A DNA stretch of 64,000 nucleotides, taken from Streptomyces composti (GTDB lineage: Bacteria; Actinomycetota; Actinomycetes; Streptomycetales; Streptomycetaceae). The notes beneath the pieces are model-generated. The model had not been told where the DNA came from and did no database searches. It worked only from the letters and a program-made list of their open reading frames with translations. The translations under genes were made by a program, and so were the position numbers. The stretch lies in NCBI RefSeq assembly GCF_012034205.1, contig NZ_JAATEM010000006.1, positions 1 to 64,000 on the forward strand, given 5' to 3'. This document shows, in pieces, positions 1 to 7,166 of the stretch (position 1 is its first letter; every line of letters begins with the position of its first letter).

Positions 1-87
1 CCCGACCGGCACCAGCGCCTTGGGCAGGGTGTCGGTGTAGGGGCGCAGACGCCGTCCGGCGCCGGCCGCGAGCACGAGGCCGATCAT
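1..87 (-). CDS. Nucleotidyltransferase, N-terminal fragment (cut by window edge)
   Basis: The reverse strand from 87 encodes 29 residues beginning MIGLVLAAGAGRRLRPYTD and continuing with LPKALVPVG. This is the N-terminal signature of sugar-phosphate or polyol-phosphate nucleotidyltransferases: the glycine-rich AAGxGxRLxP loop that binds the NTP, then the PKxLxPV motif. The remainder lies outside the window. The ATG overlaps the TGA of the upstream CDP-alcohol phosphotransferase gene (ATGA), so the two are translationally coupled. A CDP- or NDP-activating enzyme next to a CDP-alcohol phosphotransferase suggests that one makes the activated polyol the other uses; that link is inferred. The exact nucleotide and substrate cannot be read from this fragment. 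Confidence 0.75.
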   Translation of the reverse strand, partial: MIGLVLAAGAGRRLRPYTDTLPKALVPVG

Positions 88-1931
88 GCGGTTTCTCCTT
101 CATCGTGAACGGCGGGCGAGCCACCCCGGTGGGCGGCCACCCAGAAGCGGATGCTCTCGGCGAGCACCAGCACGGCCACAGCGACGGCGAGCACCGTGAG
201 CGCGACCGTGAACTGCGAGGCGGTGAGCAGCGCCGCCAGGACGGCGACGACGAGAGTGCGGCCCTCGTGCCCCCCGATCGCCCGCACCAGCCAGTGCGGG
301 GGCGCACCCGCGTTGCCGCGGATGCGGTAGACCGTGTCGTAGTGATGGTAGGCGACGGCGGCCACCAGCCCGTACGCCGCCGGAAGCGCCCCGTCCGCAC
401 CGGCGCCGGCGGCCAGCGCCAGCACCGTGCCGTACTCGGCGGCCCGCAGGAACGGCGGGACGAGCCAGTCGAGGGCGCCCTTGAGGGGGCGCGCGACGGC
501 GAGGCCCGACGTTCCGGCGTACACCACCGCGGCCAGGACGGTCCAGACACTGCCGAAGCCGGTGAGCGCGGCGGTGGCCACCACGGCCGCGGCGCCGAGC
601 AGGGCGACGGCGGGCGCGGTGAAGCCGGGCAGACTGCGGGCCGGACCGCGCAGCAGGCTGGCACCCGCCTCGGCGAGCGGGCCGGAGTCGGCGAGGTCGG
701 CGAGCGCCTGCGCGGCCCGGTCGGTCCGCTGGGCCCTCCGGGTCAGCGAGCGCAGCACCCGGCCCGCCGTGGTGTACGCGGCGGCGAAGGCGCAGCCGAT
801 GAGCAGGGCGTAGAAGGTGATGCGCGGGGTGGCGACGGCCGTGAGGACGGCGATCATCGCCCAGCGCTCGCCGATCGGCAGGACGATCATGCGGCGCGCC
901 CACACCGTCCAGCCGACGCTGTCCAGCCGGTCGGAGAGGGCGGCGGTGGGACTGGTGTTGCCGGTGGCGTCGTGGTTGGCCTCGGTGAAGGAGAAGTCGA
1001 CCACGTGGCGGCAGGTCTGGAGGACCATCGCGCCGAGCGCGAGTGCCCATACGTCGTCGCCGCCGCGGGCGGCACCGAGGGCGAGACCGGCGTAGTAGGC
1101 ATACTCCTTGGCCCGGTCGAAGGTGGCGTCCAGCCACGCGCCGAGGGTGGAGTACTGCAGGGAGTAGCGGGCGAGCTGGCCGTCGGTGCAGTCCAGCACG
1201 AAGGAGGCGATCAGCAGCACGCCGGCGGCGACGAAGCCGCCGCGGGTGCCGGTGGCGGCGCAGCCGGCCGCTGTCAGCGCGGTGAGCAGCGAGGCGGTGG
1301 TGACCTGGTTGGGGGTGAGGCCCCTGCGGGCGCACCAGCGGGCGATGTACCGGGAGTACGGGCTGATGAAGAAGGTGGTGAAGAAGCCGTCGCGGGCCTT
1401 CACGGCCGACTTCAGCCGGACCGCCTCCTCGTCGACGGCGCCGACGGCCTGCCGGGCCTCGTTGCGTGCCTGCGGGTCGGCGGGGACGGCGGCGACCAGG
1501 CTGCCCAGCTCGGGGCGGTGCACCGCGGTGCCGTCGGCGTCCAGCGCGGCGGCGATGCGGTCGGGCAGGCCGGCCGCGTCCCGGGAACCCGGGCCCACGG
1601 GGGCTCCCGCGCCCCCGGCGCCGGCGACCGCGGAGTTCTCCCGGGCCATGGCGCGGGTCAGCGCCTGCCGGCCGGCCGCCTGCGCGGTGACGGCGCCGGG
1701 GATCGCCGAGATCGGGAAGCGGGGGTCGGTGAGCCCGAGGCGCAGGGCGTGCACATGGCCGACGAACGCGGCGTCGACGACGGCGACGCGCTCGGTCGAG
1801 GGCACCTGGGCGAGCAGCGTCTCGGCCTCGGCCGGGCCGGAGGCGGTCCGGACGTCGAAGCCGAGGGAGCGCAGATCGCCCTCGAGCGTCGAGCCGGGGA
1901 CCGGCTGACCGGTGAGGATGGCGGTCGACAA
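84..1931 (-). CDS. CDP-alcohol phosphatidyltransferase family membrane protein
   Basis: A 615-residue protein. Residues about 1-150 form a soluble N-terminal region without a recognised motif. The catalytic signature of CDP-alcohol phosphotransferases, D-x2-D-G-x2-A-R-x8-G-x3-D-x3-D, starts near residue 247 (DCTDGQLAR) and ends near 276, within several membrane helices. A further block of hydrophobic helices fills residues about 400-600; actinobacterial homologues carry a similar C-terminal extension that I recall as DUF5941. The family transfers a phosphoalcohol from a CDP-alcohol to an acceptor alcohol, usually to make a phospholipid or a phosphopolyol. The start is TTG with GGGAG upstream. 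It is coupled to the nucleotidyltransferase fragment by a 4-nt overlap. The acceptor is not predictable; a wall or lipid polyol is plausible. Confidence 0.85.
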   Translation of the reverse strand: MSTAILTGQPVPGSTLEGDLRSLGFDVRTASGPAEAETLLAQVPSTERVAVVDAAFVGHVHALRLGLTDPRFPISAIPGAVTAQAAGRQALTRAMARENSAVAGAGGAGAPVGPGSRDAAGLPDRIAAALDADGTAVHRPELGSLVAAVPADPQARNEARQAVGAVDEEAVRLKSAVKARDGFFTTFFISPYSRYIARWCARRGLTPNQVTTASLLTALTAAGCAATGTRGGFVAAGVLLIASFVLDCTDGQLARYSLQYSTLGAWLDATFDRAKEYAYYAGLALGAARGGDDVWALALGAMVLQTCRHVVDFSFTEANHDATGNTSPTAALSDRLDSVGWTVWARRMIVLPIGERWAMIAVLTAVATPRITFYALLIGCAFAAAYTTAGRVLRSLTRRAQRTDRAAQALADLADSGPLAEAGASLLRGPARSLPGFTAPAVALLGAAAVVATAALTGFGSVWTVLAAVVYAGTSGLAVARPLKGALDWLVPPFLRAAEYGTVLALAAGAGADGALPAAYGLVAAVAYHHYDTVYRIRGNAGAPPHWLVRAIGGHEGRTLVVAVLAALLTASQFTVALTVLAVAVAVLVLAESIRFWVAAHRGGSPAVHDEGETA

Positions 1932-2222
1932 CCGAACTCACTCCCTGGGTACCGGCGCCTCCGCGCCGGTCATGTGCTGGTGGGGCGCCCGTGCGGGCTC
2001 TCCGGGCGGCGTGTCGGCAGAGGCTATCGGATTCCCGGAAGCCCGCTTTCACCGCCCGTTCCACGGCCGGCTCGACGTGGTTCGCCGGCATGTGTGCCGC
2101 GATCATCATCGGGGATGCGGACCCCGGCCCACAAACCGCGGTGCCGGAAGGGACGTTGACGGCGAAGACCGGCATCTCTCCCCCGCCCTCACCCGACACC
2201 CCGAGCCGCCCCGGAGTCCGCA

Positions 2223-2285
2223 CACTCCCCCACCGCCTCGCCCGCACGGCCGCGCACTCCCCCACCGCCCCCGCCCGCACGGCCG
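2223..2285. repeat. Two-copy direct repeat of about 30 bp
   Basis: Two near-identical units, 2223-2252 and 2255-2285, lie in the 521-bp gap between the phosphotransferase and the metal transporter. Each starts cactcccccaccgcc and ends cccgcacggccg, and they differ by one substitution and one added base. The rest of the gap (1932-2452) shows no gene I can support: it is C-rich, and its open frames are by-products of base composition. Confidence 0.7.
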
Positions 2286-2328
2286 CTCACCGCCCTTCCC
2301 CGGCCGACCGCGCGCGGCCCGCGCCTCC

Positions 2329-2363
2329 GCCCTGACCTGGCCATCAAACGCGCAGGTCAGGGC
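2329..2363. promoter_or_regulatory. 11-bp perfect inverted repeat upstream of the CDF gene
   Basis: The arms are gccctgacctg (2329-2339) and caggtcagggc (2353-2363) around a 13-nt spacer. The element lies about 90 bp before the start of the CDF transporter gene. It may be an operator for a metal sensor or a hairpin in the leader; no T-run follows, so a classical terminator is less likely. The role is inferred from position only. Confidence 0.45.
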
Positions 2364-2452
2364 ACATGACAACGGTGTTCAGTGCCGCGTTGCCCGATAC
2401 CCCCCGCCCGTAGTTCACTGTGATCCGGAACGTCGACGGAAGGGCGGCTCGC

Positions 2453-3391
2453 ATGGGGGCAGGGCACGACCACGGGCATGCGCACGGGGCGCACGCCGGT
2501 GGCACCGTGAGCGCGGCGTACCGCGGCAGGCTGCGGACGGCGCTGGCGATCACGCTCGGCGTGATGGTGGTCCAGATCGTCGGCGGTGTGCTGGCCGACT
2601 CGCTGGCCCTGGTGGCGGACGCGGCGCACATGGCGACGGACGCCCTGGGCCTCGGCATGGCGCTGCTGGCGATCCACTTCGCCGCCCGGCCGCCGAGCGA
2701 GCGCCGCACCTTCGGCCTGGCCCGCGCCGAGATCCTGGCCGCCCTGGTGAACTGCCTCCTGCTGCTCGGCGTGGGCGGCTATGTGCTCTACGAGGCGATC
2801 GAGCGGTTCGTCACACCGGCCGACACCAAGGGCGGTCTGGCGATGATCTTCGGCGCGATCGGCCTGGTGGCCAATCTCGTCTCGCTCACCCTGCTGATGC
2901 GCGGGCAGCGGGAGAGCCTGAACGTGCGCGGCGCCTTCCTGGAGGTGGCGGCGGACGCGCTGGGCTCGGTCGCGGTGATCGTCTCCGCCCTGGTGATCGT
3001 CACCACGGGCTGGACGGCCGCCGACCCGATCGCCTCCCTGGTGATCGCGCTGATGATCGTGCCGCGGACCTGGCGGCTGCTGCGGGAGACCCTGGAGGTG
3101 CTGCTCGAGGCGGCGCCCAAGGGTGTGGACATGGCCGAGGTGCGGGCGCACATCCTGGCCACCGAGGGCGTCGAGGACGTCCACGATCTGCACGCCTGGA
3201 CCATCACCTCGGGCATGCCGGTGCTCTCCGCGCACGTCGTCGTCAGCTCCGAGGCGCTGACCTCCATAGGGCACGAGAAGATGCTGCACGAGCTGCAGAG
3301 CTGCCTGGGCGACCACTTCGACGTGGAGCACTGCACCTTCCAGCTGGAGCCCGGCGGCCACGCGGAGCACGAGGCCCGGCTCTGCCACTGA
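2453..3391 (+). CDS. Cation diffusion facilitator (CzcD/ZitB-type metal exporter)
   Basis: A protein of 312 residues. The N-terminus is a short His-rich stretch (HDHGHAHGAHAGG), typical of zinc-handling CDF proteins. Membrane helices follow; helix 2 carries the metal site S-x-A-L-x-A-D-A-A-H-M-x-x-D and helix 5 has a second set in EVAADALGS. The last 90 residues form the cytoplasmic CDF domain (DLHAWTI, VEHCTFQLE). The family exports Zn2+, and often Cd2+ or Co2+, by proton antiport across the plasma membrane. I chose the ATG at 2453, with GGAAGGG 8 nt upstream, over the earlier in-frame ATT. It stands alone, with an inverted repeat upstream that might be a metal-responsive operator. The metal is not certain. 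Confidence 0.93.
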   Translation: MGAGHDHGHAHGAHAGGTVSAAYRGRLRTALAITLGVMVVQIVGGVLADSLALVADAAHMATDALGLGMALLAIHFAARPPSERRTFGLARAEILAALVNCLLLLGVGGYVLYEAIERFVTPADTKGGLAMIFGAIGLVANLVSLTLLMRGQRESLNVRGAFLEVAADALGSVAVIVSALVIVTTGWTAADPIASLVIALMIVPRTWRLLRETLEVLLEAAPKGVDMAEVRAHILATEGVEDVHDLHAWTITSGMPVLSAHVVVSSEALTSIGHEKMLHELQSCLGDHFDVEHCTFQLEPGGHAEHEARLCH

Positions 3392-3663
3392 GGGGGCGTG
3401 CGGGCCCTCGGCACGGAGGCCGGGCGGATGGCACGCCGGCGCCGACGGCACGCCGACGCCCGCACCGCACCGGTGCCGACGAGGTCGCCGGTGGCCGACG
3501 CACCGATGATTTCCGGCCCGCTCGGCCGGGCAGGGATGATCTTCGGGGCCCGGCCCTGACTCCGGTGCCGCCCGCGGGGACATGCGGGTGCGCCGGGAAA
3601 GTGCCGGGCGTGCCGGTTTCGTACGGCAGACTTGGGGCGCGAAGACCGATGTGAAGGATGGGT

Positions 3664-4257
3664 ATGCCGATCACACCTGCCACCGCGACGCACACTCCGT
3701 CGGACGGCACCGCAGAGCCGATCTTGCTGGAACTGGTCGACGAGAGCGGCGCGACGATCGGCACCGCGGAGAAGCTGGCCGCTCATCAGCCACCGGGGCA
3801 GCTGCACCGGGCGTTCTCGGTGTTCCTCTTCGACGAGCGCGGCCGGCTGCTGCTGCAGCAGCGGGCGCTGGGCAAGTACCACTCCCCCGGTGTGTGGTCC
3901 AACACCTGCTGCGGCCACCCCTACCCCGGCGAGTCGCCCTTCGCGGCGGCGGCGCGGCGCACCTACGAGGAGCTGGGGGTGTCGCCCTCGCTGCTGGCGG
4001 AGGCGGGCACGGTCCGCTACAACCACCCGGACCCGGCCTCGGGCCTGGTGGAGCAGGAGTACAACCACCTCTTCGTGGGTCTGGTCCAGTCCCCGGTGCG
4101 TCCGGACGCCGACGAGGTCGCCTCGACGGCCTTCGTCACCGCCTCCGAGCTGGCGGAGCGGCACGCTCGGGAGACCTTCTCGGCGTGGTTCGTGACGGTG
4201 CTGGACGCGGCCCGGCCGGCGATCCGGGAGCTGACCGGGGCGTCCGCCGGCTGGTGA
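3664..4257 (+). CDS. idi: Isopentenyl-diphosphate delta-isomerase, type 1
   Basis: A Nudix-fold enzyme of 197 residues that interconverts isopentenyl and dimethylallyl diphosphate in the cytoplasm, supplying isoprenoid synthesis. The type 1 features are clear: WSNTCCGHPYPGE supplies the catalytic cysteine and a metal-binding histidine, then a Nudix-like box (AAARRTYEELGV), then EQEYNHLFVG with the catalytic glutamate. Two ATGs lie 6 nt apart (3658 and 3664); the GAAGGA Shine-Dalgarno overlaps the first and sits 5 nt before the second, so I use 3664. The length matches bacterial Idi proteins. No other mevalonate or MEP pathway gene is adjacent, and the gene appears monocistronic. Confidence 0.93.
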   Translation: MPITPATATHTPSDGTAEPILLELVDESGATIGTAEKLAAHQPPGQLHRAFSVFLFDERGRLLLQQRALGKYHSPGVWSNTCCGHPYPGESPFAAAARRTYEELGVSPSLLAEAGTVRYNHPDPASGLVEQEYNHLFVGLVQSPVRPDADEVASTAFVTASELAERHARETFSAWFVTVLDAARPAIRELTGASAGW

Positions 4258-4305
4258 CGCGCCGGGAGCGCTCGGTCACGGACCCTGTGCGGGCGGTGCG
4301 AACGG

Positions 4306-4812
4306 TCAGGGGACCTGTGCGGGCTCGAGCGGCAGGGCGGCCCAGATCACCTTGCCGCCGCTCGCGGTGTGCTCCACGTCGCACACCCCGCCGGCCTCGC
4401 GGGTGATCTCCCGCACCAGCAGCAGCCCGCGCCCTCCCGTCTGGCCGTGATCGGCCTCCAGGGCCGTCGGACGGTAGGGGTGGTTGTCCTCCACCGACAC
4501 CCGGATCCACTCGGCTCCGACGGCGACCTCGACGGCGAGCATCGGGGACAGCAGCGCCGCGTGCCGCACGGCGTTGGTGACCAGCTCCGAGACGATCAGC
4601 AGCAGCCCCTGGAGCGCGTCGCGGGTGACCGGCACGCCCTGACGGATCAGCAGGTCCCGCACGGCGTGTCGCGCCTGGGGGACCGACACGTCGGTGGCGG
4701 GAGCGGTGAACCGCCAGACCCCCTCGTACGGCAGCGGGTCCGCTTCTCTGGCATCGACGGAGCCTTCCGCGCCCTGTGGGCGTGGGCCGGGCCCGCGCCC
4801 CTGGTCGTCCAT
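4306..4812 (-). CDS. RsbW/SpoIIAB-like serine kinase-type ATP-binding protein
   Basis: 168 residues with a single HATPase_c_2 fold: the N-box is in LLIVSELVTNAVRHA, the G1 box in SVEDNHPY and the G2 box in TGGRGLLLVREI. Streptomyces encodes dozens of these small ATPases, many acting as anti-sigma factors or as switches that phosphorylate anti-anti-sigma proteins. No sigma factor or STAS-domain partner is encoded in this window, so the target is unknown. The ATG at 4812 is preceded by GAGGG about 14 nt upstream; an in-frame start further upstream would add 38 residues of non-family sequence. Transcription is convergent with idi. Confidence 0.85.
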   Translation of the reverse strand: MDDQGRGPGPRPQGAEGSVDAREADPLPYEGVWRFTAPATDVSVPQARHAVRDLLIRQGVPVTRDALQGLLLIVSELVTNAVRHAALLSPMLAVEVAVGAEWIRVSVEDNHPYRPTALEADHGQTGGRGLLLVREITREAGGVCDVEHTASGGKVIWAALPLEPAQVP

Positions 4813-4986
4813 CGTCCGGTCGCCACCCTCGCGCTCGATTGTCACCACACGTCGAGTGTTGGGAACGATCCGCTGCGTACCCAAGTGCTGACCAGAAGTC
4901 GGCACAATTCGAGCGCTTCTGACCACCTGCGCATGACACGGTCAGGTGAGGGACTGTTCCTGTCCCCCTTGTTCCGTCTCGGCGAA

Positions 4987-5751
4987 CTATTCGGGTTGTA
5001 CGGGTTTGGCAGCGCCCGTACCGGCCCCGCTCCCCGGGCCGGCCTCCCCGGTCCCGCCACCAGGCCCCTTCCCGCCGCTGCCGCCCTTCTCGCCGTCCCC
5101 AGCGGTGCCGCCGGTGTCGCCGGTGTCGCCGGTGAGCCGGTCGGAGACCATCCCGACGATCCTCCTCCCGCCGTAGCCGGTGGCGATCAGACCGAGGCCG
5201 TCGAAGAGCAGCGCCAGCGAGAAGAACGTTCCGATCACGTACTGACTGCTGCTGGGCCAGGACGCCAGCACCAGCACACCCAGGAGCAGTCCGAAGGCAC
5301 CCTGCACCAGCGTCCAGCCGAACTGCGGCCCGCGCACCACCAGGCTCCCCACCAACCGGAAGAGCCCACCGGTGAGGAACAGCAGCGCGGCGAACATGGT
5401 CAGCGCCTCGGCCGCGACATCCGGCTTCCTCAGCACCACCACTCCGGCCGCGATGTTCAGCGCCGCGACCACCACGCCCAGCCAGAAGAAGTTGCTGCCC
5501 CGCGCCTGCACCGCGTGCAGCAGGCCGACCACGCCGCCGGTCAGCAGCAGCCAGCCGAAGAGGAACATCGAGGTCAGGGTCGCGACGCCGGTGTAGACGA
5601 GGCCGACGACGCCCGCGATCACCAGGATCACCCCGAGCGCGGCGAGCCAGCTGAACCCCCGGCTCAGCCGCGCCACCTCGTCCTGCCGCGCGGCGCCGCT
5701 CCGGCCGGCGGGCGTGGTCCGACCGCCCGGGTCAGCGGTGGGTTCGGCCAT
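4987..5751 (-). CDS. HdeD/DUF308 family membrane protein
   Basis: 254 residues with six predicted membrane helices between about residues 30 and 200, in the pattern of two DUF308 repeats (helix pairs such as GWLLLTGGVVGLLHAV). E. coli HdeD acts in acid resistance at high cell density; the role in actinobacteria is undefined. The C-terminal 50 residues are a hydrophilic Gly/Asp/Thr-rich tail (GDTGDTGGTAGDG) that looks disordered. Upstream on the coding strand is an exceptional purine-only leader region (5771-5883). The GGAGG motif a few bases before the ATG gives a good ribosome site. The call is by topology and family resemblance. Confidence 0.8.
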   Translation of the reverse strand: MAEPTADPGGRTTPAGRSGAARQDEVARLSRGFSWLAALGVILVIAGVVGLVYTGVATLTSMFLFGWLLLTGGVVGLLHAVQARGSNFFWLGVVVAALNIAAGVVVLRKPDVAAEALTMFAALLFLTGGLFRLVGSLVVRGPQFGWTLVQGAFGLLLGVLVLASWPSSSQYVIGTFFSLALLFDGLGLIATGYGGRRIVGMVSDRLTGDTGDTGGTAGDGEKGGSGGKGPGGGTGEAGPGSGAGTGAAKPVQPE

Positions 5752-5770
5752 GCTGTGCCTCCTCGGTCCG

Positions 5771-5883
5771 CCCCCCCTTTCCTCTTCTTCCTTCCCCTCC
5801 CTTCCTCACTTCCTCCCCTTCTTTCCTCCTTCTTCCTCTTTCTTCCTCTTTCTCGTCTCCTCTCCCCTTTTCTCCCTCCCTCT
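5771..5883. repeat. 113-bp homopyrimidine/homopurine tract
   Basis: Across 113 bp the plus strand contains only C and T except for an A at 5808 and a G at 5855. It lies between the divergent HdeD-like and enoyl-CoA-hydratase-like genes. The minus strand is therefore almost pure A/G and would be part of the HdeD 5' region, full of Shine-Dalgarno-like GGAGG and GAAGG words. Such tracts can form triplex (H-DNA) structures and are prone to polymerase slippage. Confidence 0.85.
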
Positions 5884-5989
5884 GCCCCCGGCGCTGTCCC
5901 CGGCTCTTCTCCCTCCCTCTGTCCCCGGCGGTTTCCCCCGCGCGCTCCCGCTGACCGGCGCACCGAGCGGCCCGGATAGCATCCGGCAC

Positions 5990-6748
5990 ATGGAGGAGCC
6001 CCAGCTGCTGCACCACGTCACCGACTCCGTCGCCACGGTCGTCATCAGCCATCCGGCCAAGCGCAACGCCATGACCGCCGCGATGTGGGCCGCGGTGCCG
6101 CCGCTGCTCGCCCGGCTCGCCGACGACCCGGACGTACGGGTCCTGGTGCTCACCGGCGCCGGGCGTACCTTCTGTGCCGGGGCCGACATCTCCACGCTGC
6201 GCGAGTCCGCCTCCGAGGCCCAGGGGCTCGCGGTGGCGGCCGAGGAGGCCCTTGCCGCCTTCCCCAAGCCGACCCTGGCGGCGATCCGGGGCCACTGTGT
6301 GGGCGGCGGGGCACAACTGGCCGCCGCCTGCGATCTGCGGTTCGCCGATCAGGACGCGCTCTTCGGCGTGACACCGGCCAAGCTCGGCATCGTCTACCCC
6401 GCCTCCTCCACCCGCCGGCTGGTCTCCCTGGTGGGCCCGGCCACCGCCAAGTACCTGCTGTTCTCCGGTGAGTTGATCGACGCCGGACGGGCGCTGCGGA
6501 CCGGACTGGTGGACGAGGTGCTGCCGGGCGGCGAACTGGACAAGAGGGTCGCCGAGTTCACCCGCGTCCTCGCCTCCCGCTCCCAGCTGACCCAGGCCGC
6601 GGCCAAGGAGTTCGCGGACGGCCGCACCGACCGGGAGGCCCACTGGAACGAGCAGGCGCGCACCGCCGGGGACACCGCCGAGGGCGTCGCCGCGTTCCTG
6701 GAACGCCGCGCACCCCGCTTCACCTGGAACGTGTCCGCGTCCGGCTAG
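5990..6748 (+). CDS. Enoyl-CoA hydratase/isomerase-fold protein lacking both catalytic glutamates
   Basis: 252 residues with the crotonase fold. The CoA/oxyanion-hole elements are present: GRTFCAGADIS near residues 60-70 and HCVGGGAQLAAACD near 105-118. In true hydratases the helix after GGG carries the first catalytic Glu (GGGxEL) and the next segment the second (PEVxLG); here these positions read GGGAQL and PAKLG, so both are missing. It may be an isomerase, thioesterase, hydrolase or other crotonase-type enzyme rather than a hydratase. The ATG at 5990 has no Shine-Dalgarno but lies 7 nt after TAGCAT (5977-5982), which fits a leaderless transcript. No fatty-acid gene is adjacent. Confidence 0.85.
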   Translation: MEEPQLLHHVTDSVATVVISHPAKRNAMTAAMWAAVPPLLARLADDPDVRVLVLTGAGRTFCAGADISTLRESASEAQGLAVAAEEALAAFPKPTLAAIRGHCVGGGAQLAAACDLRFADQDALFGVTPAKLGIVYPASSTRRLVSLVGPATAKYLLFSGELIDAGRALRTGLVDEVLPGGELDKRVAEFTRVLASRSQLTQAAAKEFADGRTDREAHWNEQARTAGDTAEGVAAFLERRAPRFTWNVSASG

Positions 6749-6928
6749 CGCCGCCGCCGTACCGCTGCCCCGCCACCCGGCCACCCGGTGCCTTCCCGCG
6801 GCTCCGGGCGGCGGCTCCCGCGGCCTCGCCCGAGGACCTGCGACATTCGTCCTGCTCCGGCGCACATGATGCGGCGCCGACGAGGTACCCGCATCTTCGT
6901 CCGACCGCAGCAGACGAAAGGAAAGCAC

Positions 6929-7060
6929 GTGTTCCGTGCCATCGCAGACGTTCTCCGCCAGATCGGCGGCGCCATCGCCACCGTCGTGACCCTTCCCTTC
7001 CGGGCACTGGCCCGGCTCTTCGGCGGGGCCTCCTCCAGCACGCGCAGCCGCCGGGTGTGA
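6929..7060 (+). CDS. 43-residue cationic amphipathic small protein
   Basis: The GTG start is preceded by AAAGGAAAG at 6-7 nt, one of the best ribosome sites in the window, which is the main support for the gene. The product begins [19 protein letters not shown] and continues [17 protein letters not shown] to a basic end (RSRRV). It is a hydrophobic-then-cationic helix with few acidic residues, resembling membrane-associated small proteins. I recall similar short proteins in Streptomyces annotated as hypothetical; no function is known to me. It lies about 100 bp upstream of tex on the same strand and may share its transcript. A structural or regulatory role at the membrane is only a guess. Confidence 0.65.
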   Translation: MFRAIADVLRQIGGAIATVVTLPFRALARLFGGASSSTRSRRV

Positions 7061-7166
7061 CGGCGGCCCGAACCGATCCCGGCGCGTCCGCGCCCTGATC
7101 CCCGATTGTCGCCGTCACCTGCCACAATTGCCGCGCAACCTCAGTGGAAGAAGGCGGTACGGGATC

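Noticed and set aside
105..2159. Long plus-strand open frame opposite the CDP-alcohol phosphotransferase
   Set aside because: It is the antisense shadow of a gene with clear catalytic motifs; composition is Gly/Arg/His-rich without any family, which is usual in GC-rich DNA.
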